In this document: positions 8,166 through 16,006 of the stretch, one piece after another | Position numbering within the stretch: the stretch's first letter is position 1 | Layout of the letters: each line of letters begins with the position of its first letter | NCBI RefSeq assembly: GCF_022568795.1 | Contig: NZ_JAKZHU010000001.1 | Span: 1,116,001-1,180,000, forward strand | Direction: 5' to 3' | Source of the DNA: Arsenicicoccus dermatophilus | Lineage (GTDB): Bacteria; Actinomycetota; Actinomycetes; Actinomycetales; Dermatophilaceae | Length of the DNA stretch: 64,000 nucleotides | Translations under genes and position numbers: made by a program | Notes under the pieces: model-generated | Seen by the model: only the letters and a program-made list of their open reading frames with translations | The model's database searches: none | What the model was told of the DNA's origin: nothing

Positions 8166-9769
8166 TTGCTGCCTCCCGCCGTCGTGGCGACGCCCTCGTC
8201 GAGGAGCGTGATCGCCGGGTTGTCGTAGTCGTCGGCCTTGCGGACCACGCCGTCCAGGCCCTTGCCCGCGTCGGCCGGCCGCTTCATCAGACCGAAGGTG
8301 CCGTCCGCGATGGCGTCGAGCAGGGTGTCGTCGGCGATCCGCTCGAGCAGGTCCACCGCCTCGGACAGGACCTGCCGGGCCCGGGTCTGGATGAACCCGT
8401 CCGCCGGAGGCTGGAAGTCCTCGCGCAGGCCACGGCCCGCCTCGAGCGCGTAGCGCACGTTCTGCAGAGCCAGGTCCCGGTCGGACAGGAAGGGCGTCAC
8501 GACCGCCTCGGTCATCATGCCCACGAGCAGGATCCCCTGGTCGGTCAGGCCGCCGACGAAGTTGAAGAAGCCGTCGAGCAGGTACCCGCGGAAGACGTCG
8601 CCGGTCATGTGCTTGGTCGGCGGCATCCACTTCAGGGGGGCCTTGGGGAACAGGTCGCGCGCCAGCATGGCGTGGGCCAGCTCCATCCGGAAGGAGTCGG
8701 GCAGCTCCGGGACGATCTCGAAGGCGTGCCCCAGGCCGAGCTGCCAGTCCTCGAGCCCTGCCTCCTTGGCGAAGTACTCGTTGAGCAGCTGGCTGACCGT
8801 GACGGTGTGCGCCGCCTCGACGGCGTCCGCGGTCGTGAGGTAGTTGTCCTCGCCGGTGTTGATGATGATCCCGGCCCGGGCGTGCACCTGACGGCTGAAC
8901 CGCTGGTCGACGAAGGTCCGGATCGGGTTGATGTCGCGGAAGAGGATGCCGTACATCGAGTCGTTGAGCATCATGTCGAGCCGCTCCAGGCCCGCGAGCG
9001 CGGCGATCTCCGGCATGCACAGGCCCGAGGCGTAGTTGGTCAGGCGGACGTAGCGACCGAGCTCCTTGCTCGTCTCGTCCAAGGCCGCCCGCATCAGCCG
9101 GAAGTTCTCCTGCGTGGCGTAGGTGCCGGCATAGCCCTCACGGGTGGCGCCCTCGGGGACGTAGTCCAGCAAGGACTGCCCGGTGGACCGGATCACCGCG
9201 ATGATGTCCGCTCCCCCGCGCGCCGCGGCCTGGGCCTGCGGGATGTCCTCGTAGATGTCGCCGGTGGCGACGATGAGGTAGACCCACGGACGCGAGGGGG
9301 CGTCGCCGACCTTGGCGATCAGGCGCTCGCGGGCGGCCCGCTGTTTGTCGATCTGGGTGATCCCGGGCCTGACGCCGCGCATGGCCAGCCTGCGGGCGGT
9401 GGTGAGCTCCTTGCCCTCGGGCATCCGGAAGTCGGCGGCCCCGGCTGCGGCCTTCTGCGCCAGGGTGACCAGGTCCGGGGCGACGCCCCGGGCGATCGCG
9501 TCGTAGGCCGGGGTGGTGACCCCGTGCTCCAGGCCGACCTGCTCGCGGACCGCGTCGACGAGGTGGTTGACCCACGGCACACGCTCGTGGTCGGCGCCGG
9601 CCAGTCCCGCGAGGCGCAGGGTCGCGCGCTCGACCGAGACGGTGGTGTGCTGCTGCGCGAGCTGCACGACGGGCCGACCGGCCTTGCGCGCCAGGGTGCG
9701 CGCCCGCCGGACGACGTCGGGGTCCAGCTCCAGGTGCGCGCGCGGTGGACTCGCTGCGGCGCGGGTCAT
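8162..9769 (-). CDS. kamD: Lysine 5,6-aminomutase alpha subunit
   Basis: 535 residues, matching the usual ~520 of KamD. Family stretches include VYLIVATGDIYEDIPQAQAA, GADIIAVIRSTGQSLLDYVPEGA, SMYGILFRDINPIRT, IIINTGEDNYLTT and WMPPTKHMTGD. This is the TIM-barrel subunit that carries most of the pyridoxal phosphate and substrate contacts; the cobalamin domain sits on KamE. The start ATG overlaps the stop of the amidohydrolase gene (ATGA). Needs vitamin B12; no B12 synthesis or transport gene is in the window. Confidence 0.95.
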   Translation of the reverse strand: MTRAAASPPRAHLELDPDVVRRARTLARKAGRPVVQLAQQHTTVSVERATLRLAGLAGADHERVPWVNHLVDAVREQVGLEHGVTTPAYDAIARGVAPDLVTLAQKAAAGAADFRMPEGKELTTARRLAMRGVRPGITQIDKQRAARERLIAKVGDAPSRPWVYLIVATGDIYEDIPQAQAAARGGADIIAVIRSTGQSLLDYVPEGATREGYAGTYATQENFRLMRAALDETSKELGRYVRLTNYASGLCMPEIAALAGLERLDMMLNDSMYGILFRDINPIRTFVDQRFSRQVHARAGIIINTGEDNYLTTADAVEAAHTVTVSQLLNEYFAKEAGLEDWQLGLGHAFEIVPELPDSFRMELAHAMLARDLFPKAPLKWMPPTKHMTGDVFRGYLLDGFFNFVGGLTDQGILLVGMMTEAVVTPFLSDRDLALQNVRYALEAGRGLREDFQPPADGFIQTRARQVLSEAVDLLERIADDTLLDAIADGTFGLMKRPADAGKGLDGVVRKADDYDNPAITLLDEGVATTAGGSK

Positions 9770-11342
9770 GACAGAGCTCCTTCGGTCGAGTGGATGATGC
9801 GCCCCCCGACGACGGTGAGCACCGCCGTGGGGTTGTCGGTGCCCGGCGCCAGCAGCGGCAGTCCCGGGGTGTGCAGCCGCTCCTGCTGGTGCTGCAGGAG
9901 CTGGTCAGGATCGAGATCCCACACCACGAGGTCGGCGGGCAGGCCCACGTCGAGCTGGCCGCGCCAGTCCTCGGCGACCGCGGACCAGCCGGCCCGGGTG
10001 TGGGCCCGGAAGGCCTCGCCCACCGACAGCCGCTCCTCCGGGGAGCGGTGCCAGCGCGCGGCCCGCACGGTGCCCCAGGGGTCGAGCGGGGTCTCCGGCG
10101 CCGAGGACGTCAGGTGCAGGTCCAGGCCGTCGGTCACGAGCGACGCGAGCCGCACGTAGTCCTGCACGCGGGAGGGGCCCAGGCGCCGCGCCAGGACGCC
10201 GTCGGGGGCCCCCAGGTAGGTGTCGACCTGGGGCACGCGGGCGACGCTCACCGCCAGGTCGATGAGGGTCCCGAGGACCATGGGGTCGGCCACGGACTGG
10301 GTGAGGGTGCGGTGCCGCAGCCCGCGGAACCGGTCCAGGCCCACCTGGCGGACCGCCACCCGCAGCCCGGCCGCGAGCTCCTGGGCGGCCCGGTCCCCGA
10401 ACGCCACCAGGTTGCTCTGCACCCCCACCCGCGAGGTCACCACCATGTGCTCGGCGATCGTCTCGGCGGGGAGCGGGCCGGGCCCGGCGTAGCCCGGGGC
10501 ATCGGCATAAGGATCGACCAGCGCGGCCCGGCGCAGCCGCACCAGGCCGTCGACGGGGACGTAGCAGCCCTGCAGCCCCAGGTCGCGGACCAGCGCGAGA
10601 GCCTCGTCACCGGTCGTGCACACGCGGTCGAGGTAGTGCTTGACCACCGGGAGCGGCACCGACTCGTCCCCGGCGCCGCGCAGCTCCACGACCGAGGACT
10701 CGCTGCCGTGGTGCAGGTGCACCGCGCCGATGCCGTGAGCCGCCGCCAGGCGCAGCAGCTCCAGGGTCTGCTGCCGGTGCTCCCCGGGGTCCGCAGCCGC
10801 GGCACCACCTGCTGCAGGTCGTCGACCTGCAGCGGCCCGAGCTCGTCCGGCCAGGTGACGCTGTCGGGCCGGTGCTCGTGGGCCAGGGCCCGCAGCGCGG
10901 CGCACGCGACACCGGCGCCCAGCCCGGCCCGGATCATCAGGGCCGGGCGGCCGCCGGAGGCGCGGGCCAGCTCGTCGGGCGTGGGTGCCCGCAGCTCGGG
11001 CCACAGGCTCTCGTCGTAGTCGCGGGCCACGAGCGGGCCCGTGCCGGAGCTCGCCGCCGCGGCGACCCGGTCCAGGGCGTCGGCCAGGGACGTGGCGGCG
11101 CCGAGGTCCACCGCTCCCACCAGGTCGCCGGCCTGCGCGCAGAACAGCGCGGGCTCCACGAAGGGCGTCGTGACCAGGCGCCCGCCGAGGTCCACGACGA
11201 CCTCGGCGTCGGCGGCCTGGGCCTCGGCCTCGGCCTCGTTGCCCACCCACAGCACCCGGGTGCCGTCGACGAGCAGGGCCGTCGGGAAGCCCCGCGTGGG
11301 GACGTAGACCTGCCCGTTGCGGTAGAGCGTGCGGACTCGCAT
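9766..11342 (-). pseudogene. YtcJ-like amidohydrolase-fold protein, frameshifted, metal ligands lost
   Basis: The gene starts with MRVRTLYRNGQVYVPTRG at 11342 and ends at 9766, but the frame changes at a CCCCGGGG run (10782-10789): one base appears to be missing. Repaired, it gives about 525 residues. The order of motifs is that of Amidohydro_3/YtcJ proteins, but the metal ligands are gone: the usual VDxHxH is FVEPALF, HAIGDR is LVAFGDR, RIEHxQ is RTLTQSV, and SDAPxxPxDP is SSAPETPLDP. It sits in the operon between kdd and kamD, 4 bases after kdd and overlapping kamD. A structural, sensing or chaperone role in lysine breakdown is possible; this is inference. The frameshift may be a sequencing error. 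Confidence 0.7.
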
Positions 11343-11346
11343 GCGC

Positions 11347-12435
11347 TCAGTCTGCCGTGGGCGCGATCCGCCGGGTGAACAGGGAACGGACCTGGGTGTC
11401 GGACCGCACCAGGTCCAGCGCGAGGGCGGCGTGCCCGGGGGTGTAGCCGTTGCCCACCAGCATCCGCACGTCGGCGGCCAGACCCTCCGCGCCCAGCGCG
11501 GCGGCGCTGAAGGACGTCGCCATGGAGAAGAAGATCACCGTCCCGCCCTCGCGGGTGACCAGGATCGAGGGGTGCTCGCAGCCGGGGACGTCCACGCAGA
11601 CGACGGTCACGTCGGCCGGGCCGCCTGCCGCCTCCACCGCGCCCAGCAGGCCCAGCGGGTCCCGCGCGTCGGCCAGCACGACGTGGTCGGCCAGGCCGGT
11701 GCCGTGCAGCAGCTCCGCCTCCGCCTCGAAGGGCACCACCGCGGTCAGCGTCCCGGCACCCGCGCGCCGGGCGGCGGCCAGCGACAGGGACCCGGACTTG
11801 CCGGCGCCGCCCAGCACCAGGACCGAGGGCGCCTCGCCGGTGCGGTCGTGGTGCTCGCGGACCACCCGGTCGACCAGCGCCGGTGCGCCGCACACGTCCA
11901 TGACCATGAGGGCCAGCTCGGGCTCCAGGTCGTCCGGGAGCACCGCCGCGATGGACCGGCCGAAGAGGATCGCGTGGCCCTGGGCGGGGACCCGCTCGTC
12001 CTCGCCGTCCCAGCGCTGCAGGCCGTCGGTGATCTGCAGGGGCGTCAGGCTCAGCGACACCAGGGTGGCGATCCGGTCGCCCACCTCCAGGCCGAGCGTC
12101 GACCGCGGACCGACCTCGGCGACCGTGCCGATGAGCATCCCCCCCGACCCCGTGACGGGGTTCTGCATCTTGCCGCGCTCGGCGACGATGTCGAGCACGG
12201 CCTGGCGCACCCCGGCAGTGCCGTACGCCTCGCGCAGCTGGCGATAGCTGGCCGCGTCCAGGTTGAGCGTCTCGACGTCGACCCGCACCTCGTCGGGCCA
12301 GATCTCCGGGCGGGCGTCCAGGCGGCGGGCCGCCTGCGGCAGGGCCGGGCGCTCGCCGTCCTGCAGGACGACGCGGTGCAGTCCGTATGGCGAGGAGGGG
12401 GTCCGGGTGGTCTCGGGCGTCACGGTGTCGCTCAT
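11347..12435 (-). CDS. kdd: L-erythro-3,5-diaminohexanoate dehydrogenase
   Basis: 362 residues from the ATG at 12435, which has GGAG at a good distance; the upstream open frame is rejected because it would run into kamA. Features match Kdd: NPVTGSGGMLIGTVAEVG, the Rossmann loop SVLVLGGAGKSGSLSLAAARRAG, VVCVDVPGCEHPSILVTREGGT and FFSMATSFSAAALGAEG. It oxidises 3,5-diaminohexanoate with NAD+ to 5-amino-3-oxohexanoate. First gene of the leftward operon, divergent from kamA with 88 bases between. Confidence 0.92.
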   Translation of the reverse strand: MSDTVTPETTRTPSSPYGLHRVVLQDGERPALPQAARRLDARPEIWPDEVRVDVETLNLDAASYRQLREAYGTAGVRQAVLDIVAERGKMQNPVTGSGGMLIGTVAEVGPRSTLGLEVGDRIATLVSLSLTPLQITDGLQRWDGEDERVPAQGHAILFGRSIAAVLPDDLEPELALMVMDVCGAPALVDRVVREHHDRTGEAPSVLVLGGAGKSGSLSLAAARRAGAGTLTAVVPFEAEAELLHGTGLADHVVLADARDPLGLLGAVEAAGGPADVTVVCVDVPGCEHPSILVTREGGTVIFFSMATSFSAAALGAEGLAADVRMLVGNGYTPGHAALALDLVRSDTQVRSLFTRRIAPTAD

Positions 12436-12488
12436 GTCGAATCTCCGCTCTGAGATGGTCTCGACGGCAAGATGTGCTGCCCGCAGTG

Positions 12489-12516
12489 TTGCACGCCGGA
12501 AACCGTTCGGTAGCGT
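12489..12516 (+). promoter_or_regulatory. Promoter of kamA (leaderless)
   Basis: TTGCAC (12489-12494), 16 bases, TAGCGT (12511-12516), then seven bases to the kamA ATG. Transcription should begin at or beside the A of the start codon. Confidence 0.6.
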
Positions 12517-12523
12517 GGGGGCC

Positions 12524-13957
12524 ATGAGTGCAATGGAGCAGCCATATGTCTACCGCCGCCGGGAGCTGGTCGAGCCCGACTGGCGTCGTTTCCCGGGGTG
12601 GCGGGACGTCACCGACACGGACTGGGCCAGCGCCCAGTGGCAGCGCACCCGCTGCGTCAAGAACATCAAGCAGCTCCGGGAGCTCATGGGCGACCTGCTG
12701 ACCGAGCAGTTCTACGCCGACCTCGAGCGGGACCAGGCCGAGCGGGCGACCATGTCGATGCTCGTGCCGCCGCAGATGATCAACACGATGGTCCCGGCCA
12801 CCGACTCCGAGATGCCGGCCGCGGGCGAGGAGTTCACCCGGGCCTTCCTCGCCGACCCGATCCGGCGCTACATGCTCCCGGTCTTCTCCGACCGCCGCTC
12901 GGACTGGCCGAGCCATCCCCACGCGTCGCGGGACTCGCTCCACGAGGCGGACATGTGGGTGGCCGAGGGACTGACCCACCGCTACCCCACCAAGGTGCTC
13001 GCCGAGCTGCTGCCGACCTGCCCGCAGTACTGCGGCCACTGCACGCGCATGGACCTCGTCGGCAACTCCACGCCGCAGGTCACCAAGCTCAAGCTCGCCG
13101 GCAAGCCGGTCGACCGGCTCGACGCGATGATCGACTACCTCAAGGGCACCCCGCAGGTGCGCGACGTGGTCGTGTCCGGCGGTGACATCGCCAACATGCC
13201 GTGGAAGAACGTCGAGTCCTTCCTGATGCGGCTGCTGGAGATCGACAACATCCGCGACATCCGGCTCGCCACCAAGGCGCTCATGGGTCTGCCGCAGCAC
13301 TGGTCGGCGCCGGACACCGTCGAGGGCGTCGGTCGCGTCGCGTGGACCGCGGCCCGCCGCGGCGTCGGCCTGGCGATGCACACCCACATCAACAACGTGC
13401 AGTCGCTCACCCCGTCCGTGGCCACCGCCACCCGCCTGATGCACGAGGCGGGCGTGCGGTCCATCCGCAACCAGGGCGTGCTGATGCGCGGCGTCAACGA
13501 CACCCCCGAGGCGCTGCTCGACCTGTGCTTCACGATGCGCGACGAGGCCGCCATCAACCCCTACTACTTCTACATGTGCGACATGATCCCGTTCAGCGAG
13601 CACTGGCGGATGTCGCTGGCCGAGGCCCAGCGGCTGCAGCACGAGATCATGGGCTACCTGCCGGGATTCGCGACGCCGCGCATCGTGTGCGATGTCCCCT
13701 TCGTCGGCAAGCGCTGGGTGCACCAGGTGGACACCTACGACACCGAGCGCGGGATCTCGCTGTGGCGCAAGAACTACCGCACCTCCATCGAGGGTGAGGA
13801 CGTGGACGTCACCAGCGCCGAGTACGCCTACTACGACCCGATCTACACCCTGCCCGAGGCCGGTCAGCAGTGGTGGCGCGACAACACCGACGCCGCCGCG
13901 ACCCACCAGGTCAACGAGGCGGCCGCGGCCGCCTCCCGCGAGGCCTCCCTGGTCTGA
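12524..13957 (+). CDS. kamA: Lysine 2,3-aminomutase (radical SAM)
   Basis: 477 residues from the ATG at 12524 (MSAMEQPYVYRRRELVEPDW). The radical-SAM cluster motif CxxxCxxC is Cys166, Cys170, Cys173 (CPQYCGHC). The usual PGGGGK loop for pyridoxal phosphate appears as DVPFVGKRW with Lys396 as the likely ligand, a clear variant of the clostridial motif. The enzyme turns L-lysine into L-beta-lysine and opens the pathway completed by KamDE, Kdd and Kal. Context makes lysine the likely substrate; glutamate or arginine 2,3-aminomutase is less likely. The promoter abuts the ATG, giving a leaderless mRNA. Confidence 0.92.
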   Translation: MSAMEQPYVYRRRELVEPDWRRFPGWRDVTDTDWASAQWQRTRCVKNIKQLRELMGDLLTEQFYADLERDQAERATMSMLVPPQMINTMVPATDSEMPAAGEEFTRAFLADPIRRYMLPVFSDRRSDWPSHPHASRDSLHEADMWVAEGLTHRYPTKVLAELLPTCPQYCGHCTRMDLVGNSTPQVTKLKLAGKPVDRLDAMIDYLKGTPQVRDVVVSGGDIANMPWKNVESFLMRLLEIDNIRDIRLATKALMGLPQHWSAPDTVEGVGRVAWTAARRGVGLAMHTHINNVQSLTPSVATATRLMHEAGVRSIRNQGVLMRGVNDTPEALLDLCFTMRDEAAINPYYFYMCDMIPFSEHWRMSLAEAQRLQHEIMGYLPGFATPRIVCDVPFVGKRWVHQVDTYDTERGISLWRKNYRTSIEGEDVDVTSAEYAYYDPIYTLPEAGQQWWRDNTDAAATHQVNEAAAAASREASLV

Positions 13958-13968
13958 GCGTCCCGCCG

Positions 13969-14005
13969 CGCGGCGCCCGGTCGACCTCGTCGGTCGGGCG
14001 CCGCG
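13969..14005 (+). terminator. Hairpin after kamA
   Basis: Perfect 11-bp GC-rich inverted repeat (13969-13979 and 13995-14005) with a 15-base loop, just after the kamA stop and before the next gene. Confidence 0.5.
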
Positions 14006-14021
14006 GCATACCATCGACGGT

Positions 14022-14507
14022 ATGGCGAGGAAGAACGGCTCCGCAGGCACGCCCGCCACGGTGGCCCTGGACCGGGCGGGCATCGCCTACCAGGTGCACG
14101 CCTACGACCACGATCCCGCCGCCGCGTCCTACGGGCTGAAGGCGGCCGAGCTCCTCGGGGTGGCGCCGGCCCGGGTCTTCAAGACCCTGCTCGCGGACAC
14201 CGGCTCCGGGCTGGTGGTCGGCGTCGTCCCGGTGGACCGCCGCCTGGACCCCAAGGCCCTGGCGGCGACGGTGGGCGCCAAGCGGGCACAGCTCGCCGAT
14301 CCCGCCGCCGAGCGCAGCTCGGGCTACGTCGTCGGGGGCATCAGCCCGATCGGCCAGCGGCGGGCGTTGCCCACGGTCCTGGACGTCAGCGCCCTCGACC
14401 ACGACACGATCCTGGTCAGCGGCGGGCGCCGCGGCCTGGACCTGGAGCTCTCCCCCGCCGACCTGGTCACGGTCACGCGGGCGCGGACGGCCCCGATCGC
14501 CCGTTGA
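14022..14507 (+). CDS. ybaK: YbaK/EbsC-type Cys-tRNA(Pro) deacylase
   Basis: 161 residues. The order RAGIAYQVHAYDHD, YGLKAAELLGVAPARVFKTLLA, then VVPVDRRLDPKALAATVGAKRAQLAD and SSGYVVGGISPIGQRRALPTVLD is that of YbaK. The conserved lysine for editing is in VFKTLL, and GGISPIG is the family signature. It hydrolyses cysteine mischarged on tRNA-Pro. The start is set by a TACCAT box seven bases before the ATG, giving a leaderless message; the longer open frame upstream overlaps kamA. Confidence 0.9.
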   Translation: MARKNGSAGTPATVALDRAGIAYQVHAYDHDPAAASYGLKAAELLGVAPARVFKTLLADTGSGLVVGVVPVDRRLDPKALAATVGAKRAQLADPAAERSSGYVVGGISPIGQRRALPTVLDVSALDHDTILVSGGRRGLDLELSPADLVTVTRARTAPIAR

Positions 14508-14543
14508 TCTCGCTCCGGAGACCTCCCGCCGGGTGACCTCGGC

Positions 14544-15011
14544 TCAGCCCGCGTCGGCGGGAGCCTGGGGCAGCACCGCGGCCCTCCCCTCCCAGGCCGT
14601 CGACAGCACCACGGTCGTGCGGGTGGAGACGTTGGCCCGGGCCCGGATCAGGGCGATCAGCTCCTCCAGCGCGTGCGGCGTCGCCACCCGCACCTGCAGC
14701 AGATAGCTCATGTCCCCCGCGACCGAGTGGCAGGCCTCGATGGCGGTGACCTCGCGCAGCCGGTCCGGGATGTCGTCGGGCTCGGCCGGGTCGAGCGGCG
14801 CGATCGAGATGAACGCGGCCAGCGGGAGCCCGGCCTGCTGCTGGTCGATGCTGGCGTGGTAGCCGGTGATGACCTTGCGCTCCTCCAGGCGGCGCACCCG
14901 CTGGTGGATCGCCGACGTGGACAGCCCCGTGGCGCGCCCCAGGTCGGTGTACGACATACGTCCGTCGCGGGTCAGGTGATCGATGATCTGCTGGTCGACG
15001 GACTCATCCAC
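14544..15011 (-). CDS. AsnC/Lrp family transcription regulator
   Basis: 155 residues with an N-terminal winged helix (IDHLTRDGRMSYTDLGRATGLSTSAIHQRVRRLEERKVI) and a C-terminal RAM ligand-binding domain (GYHASIDQQQAGLPLAAFISI, CHSVAGDMSYLLQVRVATPHALEEL). Such regulators respond to amino acids. It lies 0.6 kb from kamA, so control of the lysine genes is an attractive guess, although no operator can be proven here. Read divergently from the exonuclease gene. GTG start at 15011. Confidence 0.88.
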   Translation of the reverse strand: MDESVDQQIIDHLTRDGRMSYTDLGRATGLSTSAIHQRVRRLEERKVITGYHASIDQQQAGLPLAAFISIAPLDPAEPDDIPDRLREVTAIEACHSVAGDMSYLLQVRVATPHALEELIALIRARANVSTRTTVVLSTAWEGRAAVLPQAPADAG

Positions 15012-15045
15012 CCAGGATATCGGCGCTGCGCCCTACCCTGGCCTC

Positions 15046-15978
15046 ATGTCGCGCCTGATGCTCCTGGACGCCGCCTCGTTGTACTACCGCGCGTTCTACG
15101 GCGTGCCCGACCGTCGCAAGACCCCGGACGCCCCGCCTGCCAACGCGCTGCGCGGCTTCCTGGACATGGTCGCCTCGCTGGTGACCGCGCACCGGCCCAC
15201 CCACCTGGCGGCCTGCTGGGACGAGGACTGGCGCCCGGCCTTCCGGGTCGAGGCGATCGCGTCCTACAAGAGCCACCGCCTGGCGGTCGGCTCGACCGGT
15301 GCCGAGGACACCCCGCCGGACCTCGTGCCCCAGGTGCCCGCGATCGTGGACGCGCTCGCGGCGCTCGGCATCGCCCGGGTCGGCGCGGCGGGCTACGAGG
15401 CCGACGACGTCATCGGGACGCTGGTGCACCGGCACGCCGGGCAGCTGCCCGTCGACGTGGTGACGGGTGACCGCGACCTCTTCCAGGTCGTCGACGACCA
15501 CCGTCAGGTGCGTGTGCTCTACACCGCTCGCGGTGGTGTCCGCGACGCCGACGTCGTGGACGAGGCGTACCTGCAGGCGAAGTACGCCATCCCCTCCGGC
15601 CCGGCCTACGCCGACCTGGCGGTGCTGCGCGGCGACACCTCCGACGGGCTCCCGGGGGTGCCGGGCATCGGGGAGAAGACCGCGGCCGCGCTCATCGGGG
15701 CGTATGGCGACCTGCGCACCCTGCGGGCCGCCGTCGACGAGGGCGACCCCGCCCTCAAGGGAGCCCGCCGGGCCCGCCTCGAGGCGGCGGCGGACTACCT
15801 GGACCGGGCGCCGCGGGTGGTGCAGGTGGCGACCGACGCGCCGCTGCCCGGCGTCACCCTCGACTCCCTCGCGCTGCCCGGGGAGGTGGCCGACGCCCGG
15901 CTGCTGTCGCAGGTGGCCCACGAGTTCGGCGCCGGCACCAGCCTGGGTCGCGTCGTGGTGGCCCTGGGCCTGGACTGA
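15046..15978 (+). CDS. 5'-3' exonuclease (PIN/FEN-like)
   Basis: 310 residues resembling the 5' nuclease domain of DNA polymerase I, without a polymerase domain. Seen: LLDAASLYYRAFYGVPD with the first metal Asp, HLAACWDEDWRPAFRVEAIASYKSHR, YEADDVIGTLVHR, DVVTGDRDLFQVVDD, VLRGDTSDGLPGVPGIGEKTAAALI (helix-3-turn-helix). It trims 5' flaps or RNA primers. A TACCCT box six bases before the ATG at 15046 sets the start and implies a leaderless mRNA. Converges with helY, sharing a hairpin. Confidence 0.9.
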   Translation: MSRLMLLDAASLYYRAFYGVPDRRKTPDAPPANALRGFLDMVASLVTAHRPTHLAACWDEDWRPAFRVEAIASYKSHRLAVGSTGAEDTPPDLVPQVPAIVDALAALGIARVGAAGYEADDVIGTLVHRHAGQLPVDVVTGDRDLFQVVDDHRQVRVLYTARGGVRDADVVDEAYLQAKYAIPSGPAYADLAVLRGDTSDGLPGVPGIGEKTAAALIGAYGDLRTLRAAVDEGDPALKGARRARLEAAADYLDRAPRVVQVATDAPLPGVTLDSLALPGEVADARLLSQVAHEFGAGTSLGRVVVALGLD

Positions 15979-16006
15979 CGCGGCCGGGCCGCACGTCAGT
16001 CCAGGC
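15968..16006. terminator. Shared terminator embedded in the ends of two genes
   Basis: A 13-bp perfect inverted repeat (15968-15980 and 15994-16006) contains the last codons and stop codons of both convergent genes, exonuclease and helY. The loop can fold further (GGCC/GGCC). Confidence 0.65.

Noticed and set aside
10782-10789. Programmed ribosomal frameshifting in the amidohydrolase gene
   Set aside because: No slippery heptamer or downstream pseudoknot is obvious, and two other genes show the same one-base loss, so error or mutation is simpler.
10937-14083. A 1048-codon minus-strand open frame
   Set aside because: Spans kamA in antisense and joins unrelated shadows; kamA and kdd explain the region.
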